Assembly (NCBI RefSeq): GCF_009720775.1
Contig: NZ_WNKW01000001.1
Coordinates: 1,364,001-1,428,000, forward strand
DNA from: Pseudoduganella danionis
Lineage (GTDB): Bacteria; Pseudomonadota; Gammaproteobacteria; Burkholderiales; Burkholderiaceae_D
Length of the DNA: 64,000 nt
Reading direction: 5' to 3'
A program made the position numbers and the translations under genes. Shown here piece by piece: positions 26,250 through 36,464 of the stretch (position 1 is the stretch's first letter; each line of letters starts with the position of its first letter). The notes beneath the pieces were generated by a model. That model did no database searches. It was not told the origin of the DNA and was given only the letters and a program-made list of their open reading frames with translations.

Positions 26250-26306
26250 CGCCGCCACGGCGGCGAGGGGGTTAGCCTGCGCTACCCGGGTGGGCAGCGC
26301 AGGCTA
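26250..26306 (+). other. Two tandem stem-loops between pstS and pstC
   Basis: CGCCGCC-AC-GGCGGCG (26250-26265) and an 11-base-pair stem TAGCCTGCGCT/AGCGCAGGCTA with a 12-base loop (26273-26306) follow the pstS stop. No T tract follows. Such structures usually protect the upstream mRNA end or cause partial termination, giving more PstS than permease. Confidence 0.75.
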
Positions 26307-26329
26307 GCTTCCATCGACGAGATCACAAT

Positions 26330-27376
26330 ATGAGTGCTGACATCACTTCCACGCCCTTGAATACCAACGAGCCAGTCCAGATGGCAACAGCCGCCGCCAA
26401 TACCGATGCCGAACAGGCCGCCCAGCGCGCCATGCATCGCACTATGCGCAACCAGCGCATCCAGGACTTCTTCTTCCACAAGACCACCATGCTGTTCGCC
26501 CTGTCCGTGCTGGCAGTGCTGCTGGGGATTATCGCTTCGCTGATGGTGGGCGCCTGGCCTGCGTTCAAGGAGTTCGGCCCGCGTTTCATCACCACGGTGG
26601 AATGGGATCCGGTCAATGACCAGTACGGCGCGGCCATCGCCATCGTCGGCACGCTGGCCACTTCCGGCATTGCGCTGCTGATCGCTTTCCCGGTCAGCTT
26701 CGGCATTGCCCTGTTCCTAACTGAAATTTGCCCGACCCCGCTGCGCCGCCCACTGGGCACGGCCGTGGAGCTGCTGGCCGGTATCCCGTCCATCATCTAC
26801 GGCATGTGGGGCTTGTTCGTGTTTGCGCCGCTGTTCGGCGACTATGTGCAGCCGCTGATGAAGAGCGTGCTGGGCCCGCTGCCTATCATCGGCCAGTTCT
26901 TCAGCGGCCCCACCATGGGCATAGGCATCCTGACTGCGGCCCTGATTCTTGCCGTGATGATCATTCCTTTCATTTCCTCGGTCATGCGCGACGTGTTCGA
27001 AATCGTTCCGGCCGTGCTGAAGGAATCGGCCTATGGCCTAGGTTGCACGCGCTGGGAAGTGGTGCGTAAGATCGTGCTGCCTTACACCAAGACTGGTGTG
27101 GTGGGCGGCGTGATGCTGGGCCTGGGTCGCGCACTCGGTGAAACCATGGCTGTGACGTTCGTGATCGGTAACGCCAACAAGCTGTCGTGGTCGCTGTTCG
27201 CGGCCGGCAACTCGATCGCTTCCACGCTGGCCAACGAGTTCGCCGAGTCGGATACGCCGCTGCATACGTCCTCGCTGTTCGCACTGGCCCTGATCCTGTT
27301 CGTCATCACCTTTATCGTTCTGTCCGCCGCCAAGCTGATGCTGGCTGGCATGTCTCGCAAGGAAGGCGTCAAATGA
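26330..27376 (+). CDS. pstC: Phosphate ABC transporter permease PstC
   Basis: Inner-membrane channel subunit of PstSCAB. The 348-residue protein has a polar N-terminal region of about 50 residues, then six hydrophobic segments. It contains [20 protein letters not shown] and the EAA-loop region [21 protein letters not shown] that contacts PstB. The stop overlaps the ATG of pstA (ATGA). Confidence 0.97.
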   Translation: MSADITSTPLNTNEPVQMATAAANTDAEQAAQRAMHRTMRNQRIQDFFFHKTTMLFALSVLAVLLGIIASLMVGAWPAFKEFGPRFITTVEWDPVNDQYGAAIAIVGTLATSGIALLIAFPVSFGIALFLTEICPTPLRRPLGTAVELLAGIPSIIYGMWGLFVFAPLFGDYVQPLMKSVLGPLPIIGQFFSGPTMGIGILTAALILAVMIIPFISSVMRDVFEIVPAVLKESAYGLGCTRWEVVRKIVLPYTKTGVVGGVMLGLGRALGETMAVTFVIGNANKLSWSLFAAGNSIASTLANEFAESDTPLHTSSLFALALILFVITFIVLSAAKLMLAGMSRKEGVK

Positions 27377-28230
27377 AGCAAGTTATGAATCCGGTGTACC
27401 GCAAGCGTCTGCGCATGCACCGCATCGGCATCGCGCTGTCGGTGGGCGCCATGTCCATCGGTCTGCTGGTGCTGGCCTGGATCCTGATCACGCTGGCCGT
27501 GAAAGGTTTCGGCGCCCTGAGCCTGAATATGTTCACCCAGACCACGCCGGCCCCGGGCAGCGAAGGCGGCGGCCTGATGAATGCCATCTTCGGCACGGTG
27601 ATGATCGTCAGCCTGTCGACGCTGATCAGCACGCCGATCGGTATTCTGGCCGGCATCTATCTGGCCGAATACGGCGAAGAGAACAAGGTGGCCAACCTGA
27701 CCCGCTTCGTCACCGACATCATGCTGTCGGCCCCGTCCATCGTGATCGGCATGTTTGTCTGGGCCATGTACGTGGCGACGGCCAAGCACTACTCGGGCTA
27801 CGCCGGTTCCATCGCGCTGGCCCTGATCGCCGTGCCGGTGGTGGTGCGCACCACCGACAATATGCTGCGCCTGGTGCCGAACAGCCTGCTGGAAGCTGCA
27901 TTCGCACTCGGTGCGCCGCGCTGGAAGGTGGCGCTGATGGTGCGCCTGCGCGCCGTCAAAGCCGGGGTGATCACGGGGGTGCTGCTGGCCGTAGCGCGTA
28001 TCTCGGGCGAAACGGCACCGCTGCTGTTCACTGCCCTGAACAACCAGTTCTTCAGCGCTGACATGAATGGGCCTATGGCCAACCTGCCGGTGGTGATCTA
28101 CGGTTTCGCCATGAGCCCTTACGACAACTGGCGTGAACTGGCGTGGGGCGGAGCCCTGCTGGTGACGTTTAGCGTGCTGGCGCTGAACATCCTGTCGCGT
28201 ACCGTGTTTAGCCAGAAACAACCGAATTAA
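27373..28230 (+). CDS. pstA: Phosphate ABC transporter permease PstA
   Basis: Second channel subunit of PstSCAB. The 285-residue protein has six hydrophobic segments, [32 protein letters not shown] and the EAA loop [19 protein letters not shown]. The start ATG at 27373 overlaps the pstC stop by four bases; a longer frame from 27187 lies inside pstC and is rejected. Confidence 0.97.
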   Translation: MKQVMNPVYRKRLRMHRIGIALSVGAMSIGLLVLAWILITLAVKGFGALSLNMFTQTTPAPGSEGGGLMNAIFGTVMIVSLSTLISTPIGILAGIYLAEYGEENKVANLTRFVTDIMLSAPSIVIGMFVWAMYVATAKHYSGYAGSIALALIAVPVVVRTTDNMLRLVPNSLLEAAFALGAPRWKVALMVRLRAVKAGVITGVLLAVARISGETAPLLFTALNNQFFSADMNGPMANLPVVIYGFAMSPYDNWRELAWGGALLVTFSVLALNILSRTVFSQKQPN

Positions 28231-28249
28231 TCTGATAGAGCGAGTATCC

Positions 28250-29068
<819 letters not shown>

Positions 29069-29105
29069 TCAACCTTATAATACCCATACGATTACGGAGA
29101 GCAGC

Positions 29106-29819
29106 ATGATCGGTGAGCATTCATCCAAACAGTACGACAACGAATTAGAGTCCATCCGCTCCAAGGTATTGCTGATGGGCGGCATCGTCGAGACCCAGTT
29201 TCTCGACGCCATGACCTGCTTCCGCATCGGCAACCCTGAGCGGGCCGACCGCGTAATGCGCGAAGACGACGCCGTCAACCAGCTGGAAGTGTCGCTCGAC
29301 GACGCCTGCAGCCACCTGATCGTGCGCCGCCAGCCGGCAGCCAACGATCTGCGCACCATCATGGCCACCATCAAGGTGATTACCGATTTGGAACGCATCG
29401 GCGACGAAGCCACCAAGATTGCCCGTATCGCCAAGGCCCTGCATGCACGCGGAACCGTCACGGTGAGCCACTATGAAATGGTGCGCGGCATCGCCACCAA
29501 TGCCAGCGACATGCTGCACGACGCGCTGGATGCCTTTGCGCGCAACGACGGCAAACGCGCACTGCAGCTGATCGCGCAGGATGCCGTGATCGATCACGAA
29601 TTCCGTTCCATCATGCGTAACCTGATTACGTTTATGATGGAAGACCCGCGCACCATTTCGGCGGCACTCGATACGCTGTGGGTAGCCAAGGCCATCGAGC
29701 GTATCGGCGATCATGCCAAGAATATTGCAGAATATGTGATCTACGTCGTCGATGGTAAGGACATCCGCCATACCAAGACTGCGCAGATCGAAAACAGCGC
29801 CCCCGAGCAGGCGGAGTAA
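29106..29819 (+). CDS. phoU: Phosphate signalling protein PhoU
   Basis: Links the Pst transporter to the PhoR kinase and represses Pho signalling when phosphate is plentiful. The 237-residue protein consists of two PhoU three-helix repeats, with the metal-binding E/DxxxD motifs (TDLERIGDEATKIARIA and KAIERIGDHAKNIAEYV). Its place between pstB and phoB is the conserved order. Confidence 0.97.
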   Translation: MIGEHSSKQYDNELESIRSKVLLMGGIVETQFLDAMTCFRIGNPERADRVMREDDAVNQLEVSLDDACSHLIVRRQPAANDLRTIMATIKVITDLERIGDEATKIARIAKALHARGTVTVSHYEMVRGIATNASDMLHDALDAFARNDGKRALQLIAQDAVIDHEFRSIMRNLITFMMEDPRTISAALDTLWVAKAIERIGDHAKNIAEYVIYVVDGKDIRHTKTAQIENSAPEQAE

Positions 29820-29864
29820 ATTGCCGCTACGGACGGCGCAATAAATACAATAAAATAAAGAGCT

Positions 29865-30554
29865 ATGGCATCTGATAAAACTACCATTCTGATCGTCGAG
29901 GATGAGCCGGCGATTGTGGAACTGGTGACTTTCTCCCTGCGTGAAGCAGGCTGGAACTGCGTTGCGGTACAAAGCTGCGGCGAAGCGTGGGACTTTCTGC
30001 AAACCCGCACGCCGCAACTGATCTTGCTGGACTGGATGCTGCCGGACCAGACCGGCCTGCGTCTGCTCACGCGCATCCGCGCCGACCGCCACTTCAATGA
30101 AATCCCCGTCATCATGCTGACGGCCAAGAGCATGGAAGAGGACAAGCTGGCCGGCCTGAATAACGGCGCCGATGACTACATCACCAAGCCGTTTTCGCCG
30201 CGCGAGCTGCTGGCCCGTGCCAAGGCGCTGCTGCGCCGCAAAGCACCGGAACATGCGCAGGCCACCATGCGGGCCGCCAATGTGGTGCTCGATCCGGTCA
30301 GCTGCACGGTGATGATGGACCAGCAGAAGATCGATATCGGCCACGCCGAATACAAGCTGCTGAAGTTCCTGCTGGCCCATCCGGAGCGCGTGTTCTCGCG
30401 CAGCCAGTTGCTCGACAAAGTCTGGGGCGACCACGTGGTGATCGAAGAGCGCACGGTGGATGTGCATGTGCTGCGCCTGCGTAAGGCACTCAAAGAAGCC
30501 GAGCATTTGATCAAGACGGTGCGTAGCGTGGGCTACATGCTGTCGGAAAAATAG
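29865..30554 (+). CDS. phoB: Phosphate regulon response regulator PhoB
   Basis: OmpR/PhoB-family activator that binds Pho boxes when phosphorylated. The 229-residue protein has an N-terminal receiver with acidic pocket (VEDEP), phosphoacceptor Asp56 in LLDWMLPD, the Thr in MLTAKS and Lys in ITKPFSPREL. A C-terminal winged helix follows, ending with RTVDVHVLRLRKAL and VRSVGYML. The likely targets are the Pho boxes upstream of ppk and pstS in this same window. Confidence 0.97.
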   Translation: MASDKTTILIVEDEPAIVELVTFSLREAGWNCVAVQSCGEAWDFLQTRTPQLILLDWMLPDQTGLRLLTRIRADRHFNEIPVIMLTAKSMEEDKLAGLNNGADDYITKPFSPRELLARAKALLRRKAPEHAQATMRAANVVLDPVSCTVMMDQQKIDIGHAEYKLLKFLLAHPERVFSRSQLLDKVWGDHVVIEERTVDVHVLRLRKALKEAEHLIKTVRSVGYMLSEK

Positions 30555-30566
30555 AAAGCGTAACGG

Positions 30567-31880
30567 ATGAATCCCAAGTTGCTGTTCTGGGTGCCGGCGG
30601 CACTGCGCAGTGCCATCATACTGGGTGCTTGCGCCACGCTGGGCTGGCTGTTTGGCTGGGTGGAAGGACTGGTGCTGGCGCTGGGGGCCATGATCGTGAT
30701 GGTGTTTGTCCAGCTATCCTATCTGTACCAGCTAAGTAACTGGCTGGACGATCCGCAAAGCGCCAAGCTGCCTGATGGCTGGGGCGCGTGGACCAGTATT
30801 TTCTCGCGCCTGTACAAGATGCGGCGCGAAGACGAAAAAAATCAGGCCGAGCTGACCGAATGGCTGGCGCGCTTCCGTCAGGCCATGCATTTGCTGCCGG
30901 ACGGCGTGGTTATCATGGACGATGTGCTGTTCCTCGAATGGTGCAATCCGGCTGCAGAAAAACATCTGGGCCTGACCCATGAACGCGACAAGGGTATGCG
31001 CGTGACCAATCTGGTACGCAATCCCGATTTTATGGATTACATCATCCTGGGCCGCTACGACCAGCCGCTGACCATCAGCTTCCGCGACCGCAAGCTGATC
31101 GTGCAGATCATCCCGTTCGAGAACCGGCGCCAGATTCTGGTCACGCACGATGTGACGGAGAGCGAGCGCATCGAGGAAATGCGGCGCGACTTTATCGCCA
31201 ACGCTTCGCATGAACTGCGTACGCCGCTGACGGTGATCGTCGGCTTCCTCGAAATCGCCGCGTCGGAAGGGCTCGATGCCGCTACCCGCAGCGCCCACCT
31301 GAAGCTGATGACGGAGCAGGGCCACCGCATGCAGCATCTGATCGAAGACATGCTGACGCTGTCGCGTCTGGAGTCGGTGGATTATCCGCTGCGCGCCGAG
31401 CGAGTCGATGTGAAGCGGCTGGTGGAACAGGTGCAGCGCGATGCCGAAGCGCTGTCGGCCGGGCGACATGACATCAGCATTGCGATCGATGGCCCTGATG
31501 TGATGGGCAGTTATGAGGAACTGCATAGCGCCTTTGGCAATCTGGCTTCGAACGCCGTGCGCTACACGCCGGCCGGTGGCCAGATCCGTCTGGTCTGGAA
31601 GGCTTCGGACGCCGGTGCCAAGTTCATGGTGGAAGATACCGGCATAGGCATCAGCACCGAACACATCTCGCGCCTGACCGAGCGTTTCTACCGTGTCGAC
31701 AAGAGCCGCTCGCGCGAAACCCAGGGCACCGGGCTGGGGCTGGCCATCGTCAAGCATGTGTTGCTGCGCCATAGCAGCACGCTGCAAATCAAATCGGAAG
31801 CAGGCAAGGGCAGTACCTTCATCGTCTGCATGCCCAAGACGGCACTAGTGCTGCCGCAGATCGAACTGCAACTGCACTAG
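30567..31880 (+). CDS. phoR: Phosphate regulon sensor kinase PhoR
   Basis: Membrane histidine kinase that phosphorylates PhoB. The 437-residue protein has two N-terminal membrane segments (about 8-28 and 30-55), a cytoplasmic charged region and PAS (about 90-195), then HisKA with His215 in FIANASHELRTPL. The HATPase has N box NLASNAVRYTP, DTGIGI and GTGLGLAIVKH. It lacks a large periplasmic domain, as usual for PhoR. It starts 12 bases after phoB. Confidence 0.97.
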   Translation: MNPKLLFWVPAALRSAIILGACATLGWLFGWVEGLVLALGAMIVMVFVQLSYLYQLSNWLDDPQSAKLPDGWGAWTSIFSRLYKMRREDEKNQAELTEWLARFRQAMHLLPDGVVIMDDVLFLEWCNPAAEKHLGLTHERDKGMRVTNLVRNPDFMDYIILGRYDQPLTISFRDRKLIVQIIPFENRRQILVTHDVTESERIEEMRRDFIANASHELRTPLTVIVGFLEIAASEGLDAATRSAHLKLMTEQGHRMQHLIEDMLTLSRLESVDYPLRAERVDVKRLVEQVQRDAEALSAGRHDISIAIDGPDVMGSYEELHSAFGNLASNAVRYTPAGGQIRLVWKASDAGAKFMVEDTGIGISTEHISRLTERFYRVDKSRSRETQGTGLGLAIVKHVLLRHSSTLQIKSEAGKGSTFIVCMPKTALVLPQIELQLH

Positions 31881-31896
31881 GCCGATTCCAGCGGCA

Positions 31897-32808
31897 TTAG
31901 CCAGCCAGCGCGGGGTAGGTGAAGCCGAGGAAATGCACGGTATTCACCAGCAGGTGGGTGGCGATGGCCGCCTCGATGCGCCCCGTGGCATGGTAGGCAT
32001 AGCCGTAGCCCACACCGGCCAGCGCCGCCAGCGCGGCATAGGCCGGGCCGCCACCCAGATGGGCTACGCCGAACAGCAGGGCAGAAACCAGCACGGCCAG
32101 CAGGCCGCAGCAGCGCGCCTGTGGCCAGCGCTGTTCCAGCCAGCGCGCCACTTGGCCCTGTATCAGTCCACGGAAGAACGTCTCTTCCGCTATCACCGTA
32201 AAGAACAGATTCACGACGATGAACTGCAGCGTATAGGCGGGCAGTTTGGCATCGACGTGTACGAAGCCGCTGGCCAGTGCCGCAGCCATCACGACGACCA
32301 CGGTCGCAGGGGCGATCACTGCGAAGCTGCGCAGCGCCGTGCGCAATTGCGCCATGTTGTGCAGGCGCTGGCTGACAAGCGCTAGTAGCACCAGCCCCAC
32401 GCAAGCCTTGTCCAGATTGGCGTACTGGGTGTATGGCAGGCCATCCGGCGATACCAGCACGCCTTTGAGCAGCACGGGATTCACGAAGCCCGGCAGCTTG
32501 TGCATGGCCAGTGCCAGTGTCAGTAGCAGCGTGAGCACACCGCCGAGCAGGCGCAGCGCGCGCTGCGGCGCCTGCCGGTAAGCCCATGCGGCCAGCAGCA
32601 GCGCCGCCAGTGCCAGCCAGCCGGTAATATGCAGTGCGCCGAGCAAAGTGGCCCAGCCCAGTGCCGGCATGGCCATCACTAGCCAGCGCGGTATCTGTAG
32701 TCGGGGGGAGAGGGTAATCGCGGGTGTCCAGACGGTGCCGATGGCAGACATCAGGATCAGGGAATACGGGGCAGCGGTGATCAGAGCGAGCATAAACGGG
32801 AGCAGCAC
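31897..32808 (-). CDS. CPBP family intramembrane glutamic endopeptidase
   Basis: A polytopic membrane protein of 303 residues with about eight hydrophobic segments. The C-terminal CPBP (Abi) domain contains EETFFRGLIQG, then FGVAHLGGG and the final ATHLLVNTVHFL, the three CPBP motifs with catalytic Glu and His residues. The natural substrate is unknown; the family processes prenylated or membrane proteins and bacteriocin-related peptides. The longest frame starts at GTG 32808, while an ATG at 32793 (five residues later) is equally possible; neither has a good Shine-Dalgarno. It converges on phoR. Confidence 0.85.
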   Translation of the reverse strand: MLLPFMLALITAAPYSLILMSAIGTVWTPAITLSPRLQIPRWLVMAMPALGWATLLGALHITGWLALAALLLAAWAYRQAPQRALRLLGGVLTLLLTLALAMHKLPGFVNPVLLKGVLVSPDGLPYTQYANLDKACVGLVLLALVSQRLHNMAQLRTALRSFAVIAPATVVVVMAAALASGFVHVDAKLPAYTLQFIVVNLFFTVIAEETFFRGLIQGQVARWLEQRWPQARCCGLLAVLVSALLFGVAHLGGGPAYAALAALAGVGYGYAYHATGRIEAAIATHLLVNTVHFLGFTYPALAG

Positions 32809-32855
32809 AGGCCTGAGGATGTACGGCTCCCGATCATAACATTATGGCATCGTTA

Positions 32856-33671
32856 TTAGAACGAATAGATCAGGCCAGTCAGCAGTATCGGTGCGGTGCG
32901 GCGTTTGGTGAGGGGGCTGTCGGCCGCATCGCCGGTCAGCGTCTTGAAGCCGGCCACCGTATGCACCGACCACTGCTTGTCGATCACGTGGTTCCAGTTG
33001 ACGGCTGCGCCCACGCTGGTGAAACCGGCCTTGGTCGAGAAGCTGTGATAGCCTGAGTTCTGGCTCTGTTGTTGGGTGACGCCGAAGTAGGTCTGCACAT
33101 GTTTGCGGTCGCCGTATTCGGCCGAGATGCCTAGCCCGATCTGATCGCTGGGAGTGCTCATCAGTTGCAGGCTGCTGCCCAGCGTGTAGGTGCTACCGTG
33201 GCTGCGCTGGCCCAGATTCTGGGTCGTGCCCAGACTGACGCTGATCGCATCGAAGCGGTAGCTGGCACTGAGTACCGCTTGCGCCGCGCCGTCGATATCG
33301 CCCATGCCTTTCAGGGCATCCGAACCTTCAAACACATTGCGCCTGTGGTCAGCGCGCGCACCGCCATAGCTCAGGGCTGCGCTCAGTTGCAGATTATCCT
33401 GAGCCATCTGGATGCCGAGGCCGCGCGTGCTGCTGATGAACATGCCGTTGCTGAAGGTGCGTTCGAAGATAGGCAGGGGCACTACGCGGCTTTTCTTGGC
33501 GCCTGCATATTCGGGTATATAGGCCAGCCCCACGCCGAGGCGCATGCTGTCCTGGCTGGCGGCGGCCGGGCGGTCTTCCGTATTGGCGCTGGCTAGTGGA
33601 TCGGCGTGGCAGGGCAGGCTCAGGGCGCTGATGGCGCACAGGGTGGCAAGGGTGATGGCGACTGGCTTCAT
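32856..33671 (-). CDS. MipA/OmpV family outer membrane protein
   Basis: A 271-residue outer-membrane beta-barrel of the MipA/OmpV family. It has a signal peptide (MKPVAITLATLCAIS, ending CHA near 23), then RLGVGLAYIPEYAGAKKSRVVPLPIFE, a family hallmark. Alternating beta-strand patterns and a terminal aromatic (GLIYSF) follow, as needed for BAM insertion. The start ATG at 33671 has GAGGAAATC; a frame extension to 33803 is rejected. Its role (murein scaffold or small-molecule porin) cannot be read from sequence. Confidence 0.9.
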   Translation of the reverse strand: MKPVAITLATLCAISALSLPCHADPLASANTEDRPAAASQDSMRLGVGLAYIPEYAGAKKSRVVPLPIFERTFSNGMFISSTRGLGIQMAQDNLQLSAALSYGGARADHRRNVFEGSDALKGMGDIDGAAQAVLSASYRFDAISVSLGTTQNLGQRSHGSTYTLGSSLQLMSTPSDQIGLGISAEYGDRKHVQTYFGVTQQQSQNSGYHSFSTKAGFTSVGAAVNWNHVIDKQWSVHTVAGFKTLTGDAADSPLTKRRTAPILLTGLIYSF

Positions 33672-33845
33672 GATTTCCTCGTTGTTGGGGAGTGGCGTTG
33701 CCCCGCCGGCGCGTTGTGTAATGGCCCGGCGCTGGAGCGAACGCAGTATTGCCGTTTTTATCAGACGCCACCAGCGCTCAGTCTGAAGTATCATGTGCCG
33801 CATATTCTGGTATCACGCGGTGATGCCTCACCTTCGGAGCTTTCC

Positions 33846-34508
33846 ATGTCGCTGACGCTGTATTACCACCCGCTCGCTTCGTTCTGCCACAAGGTGCTGA
33901 TTGCCCTGTATGAAAACAATACAGCTTTTGAGCGCCGCATCATCAATCTCGCTGAACCAGCTGACCGCGCCGAACTGGAGGCCATCTGGCCACTGTGCCG
34001 CTTCCCGGTAGTGCGCGACCATGCACGCGCAGTGGATGTGCCGGAGACCAGCATCATCATCGAATATCTGGATCGGCATTATCCGGGCGCGCAGCCGCTG
34101 CTGCCGACGGACCCCGATGTGGCGCTTGATGTGCGGCTGTGGGATCGTTTCTTCGACCACTATGTGCAGGAGCCCATGCAGTCCATCGTGCTGGCGCGTC
34201 TGAACGATATCCAGTGCGACCAGACCAGCGAGCGCACCAAGCTCAAGACAGCATACAAGATGATAGAAAAGCGTATGGAAGCGCGCGAGTGGATGTGCGG
34301 CGCCAGCTTTTCACTGGCTGATTGTGCTGCTGCGCCGGCACTGTTCTACGCTGCTACCGTGCTGCCATTCCCCGAGGAGTACGATGCGCTGACCACTTAC
34401 TTCGATCGCCTGATGGCGCGGCCTTCCGTGCGGCGCGTGCTGGAAGAGGCCAAGCCTTACTTCCAGATGTACCCGTTCTACGACGATATACCGGAACGTT
34501 TTCTGTAA
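33846..34508 (+). CDS. Glutathione S-transferase family protein
   Basis: A 220-residue cytosolic GST. The N-terminal thioredoxin-like domain starts MSLTLYYHPLASFCHKVLIAL, with a cysteine at 14 as in beta-class and related bacterial enzymes. VPETSIIIEYLDRHYPG forms the glutathione-gamma-glutamyl site (P-E-[TS]-x-I). An all-helical C-terminal domain includes SLADCAAAPALFY. The ATG at 33846 has GGAG upstream; the longer frame overlaps the mipA-type gene and is rejected. The substrate is unknown. Confidence 0.93.
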   Translation: MSLTLYYHPLASFCHKVLIALYENNTAFERRIINLAEPADRAELEAIWPLCRFPVVRDHARAVDVPETSIIIEYLDRHYPGAQPLLPTDPDVALDVRLWDRFFDHYVQEPMQSIVLARLNDIQCDQTSERTKLKTAYKMIEKRMEAREWMCGASFSLADCAAAPALFYAATVLPFPEEYDALTTYFDRLMARPSVRRVLEEAKPYFQMYPFYDDIPERFL

Positions 34509-34515
34509 GGAGCGA

Positions 34516-34556
34516 GGCGCGCGCTGGCGCCGCAGGCAGCAGGCGCGGCGCGCCTG
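34516..34556. terminator. GC-rich inverted repeat between convergent GST and MFS genes
   Basis: AGGCGCGC and GCGCGCCT arms, extended by further G/C pairing, fold around a loop in the 62-base gap between the two stops. There is no T tract, so it may serve as a Rho-assisted or 3'-stabilising structure for both genes. Confidence 0.35.
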
Positions 34557-34570
34557 CAAACCGTGTGCGG

Positions 34571-36424
34571 CTATTTGCCGGCGAAGTGGGCTTCGATTTC
34601 TTCCAGCGTCTTGCCGCGCGTTTCAGGCAGCAACAGGGCGGCCGTGAGGAAGTACAACAGCGAGCAGCCGGCGCCATAGAAGAACAGGGTGGCATAGCCA
34701 TACTGTCCCACCGTGGGCAGGAATACGGCGGCGATGGAGGTCGAGACAAATTGGTTGATCAGCAGGGCGATGCTCATGCCGTTAGAGCGTATGCGGTTGG
34801 GCATCAGTTCGGACAGTGCCAGCCACACGCACACGCCGGGGCCGACGGCAAAGCTGGCCACGAACAGACACATGGCCAGCGCTACCTGCCAGCCGTGGCT
34901 GGTCGATGGCAGCGGCGACAGGTGGGCCTGTTCGATACGCAGCGGTGCACTGGCACCATCGGCCGGATCGGCAAACGGATTCAGATGCAGGCGACGGAAG
35001 AATACGCCGATCACGCTGTCTGGCTGCACCGTGTCGGCGCGGTTCAGGCGCAGCACGGGGAGAGCCGGATCATCGCTGCGCAGGCTTTGCACGTTGGTGA
35101 ACGGGCCATAGGAATAGGCCAGCGTCAGTTGCAGTGCCGGCGCAGCGGTGGTGCTGCCTGCTGCCGTCGCCGCGTTGCTGCTACCGGCACTGGCACCCAG
35201 CGCCTGCAAGGTGGCGCTGTCGAGCTGTATGCTCAAGCTGTCGCCCTGCACGCGCGCCTGTAGCACACTGGCGACATCGCGCTGATGGCTCTCGGCGCTG
35301 CGGAACAGCAGCCCGGCCGACAGTAGCGCCAGCACGATGCCGCCCGTGCCCAGCATCAGCAGGAATTTGCGGCCCTTGCGGTCCACCAGTGCTACCGCGA
35401 CTACCGTCATCACCGCATTCAGCACCTTCAGGCCCACGTCGGCCATATTCGCACTGGCGCCGGGCAGGCCGGCCTGATTCAGGATGGTGACGACATACGC
35501 CAGAATCGAGTTGATGCCGGTCGCCTGCGTCAATGCCAGCACCAGACAGGCCAGCAGGAAGGGCAGCACATAGCGGCGGCTCAGCAGCGGTTCGCTGGCA
35601 TGGCGGCTGTCCGCCGTTTCCGGTGCCAGCGCGTGTTCGATTTCGCGCAGTTCGGCTTGCGCTTCGGCAGCAGGGCGGGTGCGCAGCAAGGCCTGATGGG
35701 CCTGCGCCAGCTGGCCACGGCGGGCCAGCCAGCGCGGTGATTCGGCCAGCAGCAGGCTGCCCACTGTGAAGATCAGGCCCGGCGTCAGGCAGACCCAGAA
35801 AATGCTGCGCCATGCGTGATCGCGTGCGGCAAACAGTGCGTCTGCCCGGGCTTCGGGTGCCAGCGCCTGTGCTGCCGTGCTGACGGCTTCCACACTCTGG
35901 GCCTGATACAGGCCGATCAGCGCGGCCGCTACCAGACCTATGGTGAGCAGCAGCTGGAACAGGGCGGCGCCACGGCCGCGCTGGCGCGCGTGCAGGCACT
36001 CTGCCAGATACAGCGGCACTACCACGCCGATCAGGCCACCGCTGATGCCTTGCAGCAGACGACCCAGCAACAGGGGCAGATAGCCGTCGGCCAGCGCAAT
36101 CAGGGGAATGCTCAGGGTGAACAGGGCACCGGCCAGCACCATGGCCCAGCGCCGTCCGATCAGATCGGCCAGCGCACCAGCGAATAGCGAGGACAGCACG
36201 GAACCGAGCAGCACGGCCGCCACGATGAAACTTAGCTGCTGCGCGCTCAGATGCCATGCCACCGAAGCCGTGGCTTCCAGATAGGGCAGGGCACCGGCGA
36301 TGATGCCGACGTCGATGCCATACAGCAGACCGCCCATGCCGGCGATGAATAGCAGATAGCGCATGGCGCGGGCAGTGGATTTCAACTCGGTGGGCGTTGC
36401 TGCGCTAGGCTCGGTGACGTGCAT
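34571..36424 (-). CDS. Sugar-porter MFS transporter with large periplasmic insertion (proposed GalNAc permease)
   Basis: A 617-residue proton-coupled sugar transporter of the inner membrane. Sugar-porter motifs are present: GRRWAMVLAGA after TM2, PLYLAECLHARQRGRG after TM4, ESPRWLARRG at the central loop, ATGINSILAYVVTIL in TM7, and a PETRGKTLEEIE end. Between TM9 (about 352-374) and TM10 (about 512) is an insertion of about 135 residues, predicted periplasmic, where normal family members have a short loop. It is the last gene of the aga operon, 40 bases after agaA, with GGAG before ATG. In Shewanella-type GalNAc pathways the corresponding permease is AgaP; the substrate assignment here is from context. 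Confidence 0.85.
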   Translation of the reverse strand: MHVTEPSAATPTELKSTARAMRYLLFIAGMGGLLYGIDVGIIAGALPYLEATASVAWHLSAQQLSFIVAAVLLGSVLSSLFAGALADLIGRRWAMVLAGALFTLSIPLIALADGYLPLLLGRLLQGISGGLIGVVVPLYLAECLHARQRGRGAALFQLLLTIGLVAAALIGLYQAQSVEAVSTAAQALAPEARADALFAARDHAWRSIFWVCLTPGLIFTVGSLLLAESPRWLARRGQLAQAHQALLRTRPAAEAQAELREIEHALAPETADSRHASEPLLSRRYVLPFLLACLVLALTQATGINSILAYVVTILNQAGLPGASANMADVGLKVLNAVMTVVAVALVDRKGRKFLLMLGTGGIVLALLSAGLLFRSAESHQRDVASVLQARVQGDSLSIQLDSATLQALGASAGSSNAATAAGSTTAAPALQLTLAYSYGPFTNVQSLRSDDPALPVLRLNRADTVQPDSVIGVFFRRLHLNPFADPADGASAPLRIEQAHLSPLPSTSHGWQVALAMCLFVASFAVGPGVCVWLALSELMPNRIRSNGMSIALLINQFVSTSIAAVFLPTVGQYGYATLFFYGAGCSLLYFLTAALLLPETRGKTLEEIEAHFAGK

Positions 36425-36464
36425 CGGTGCTCCGGTTCGGGTTGGTGGGGGAAGTGGCAGTGGT

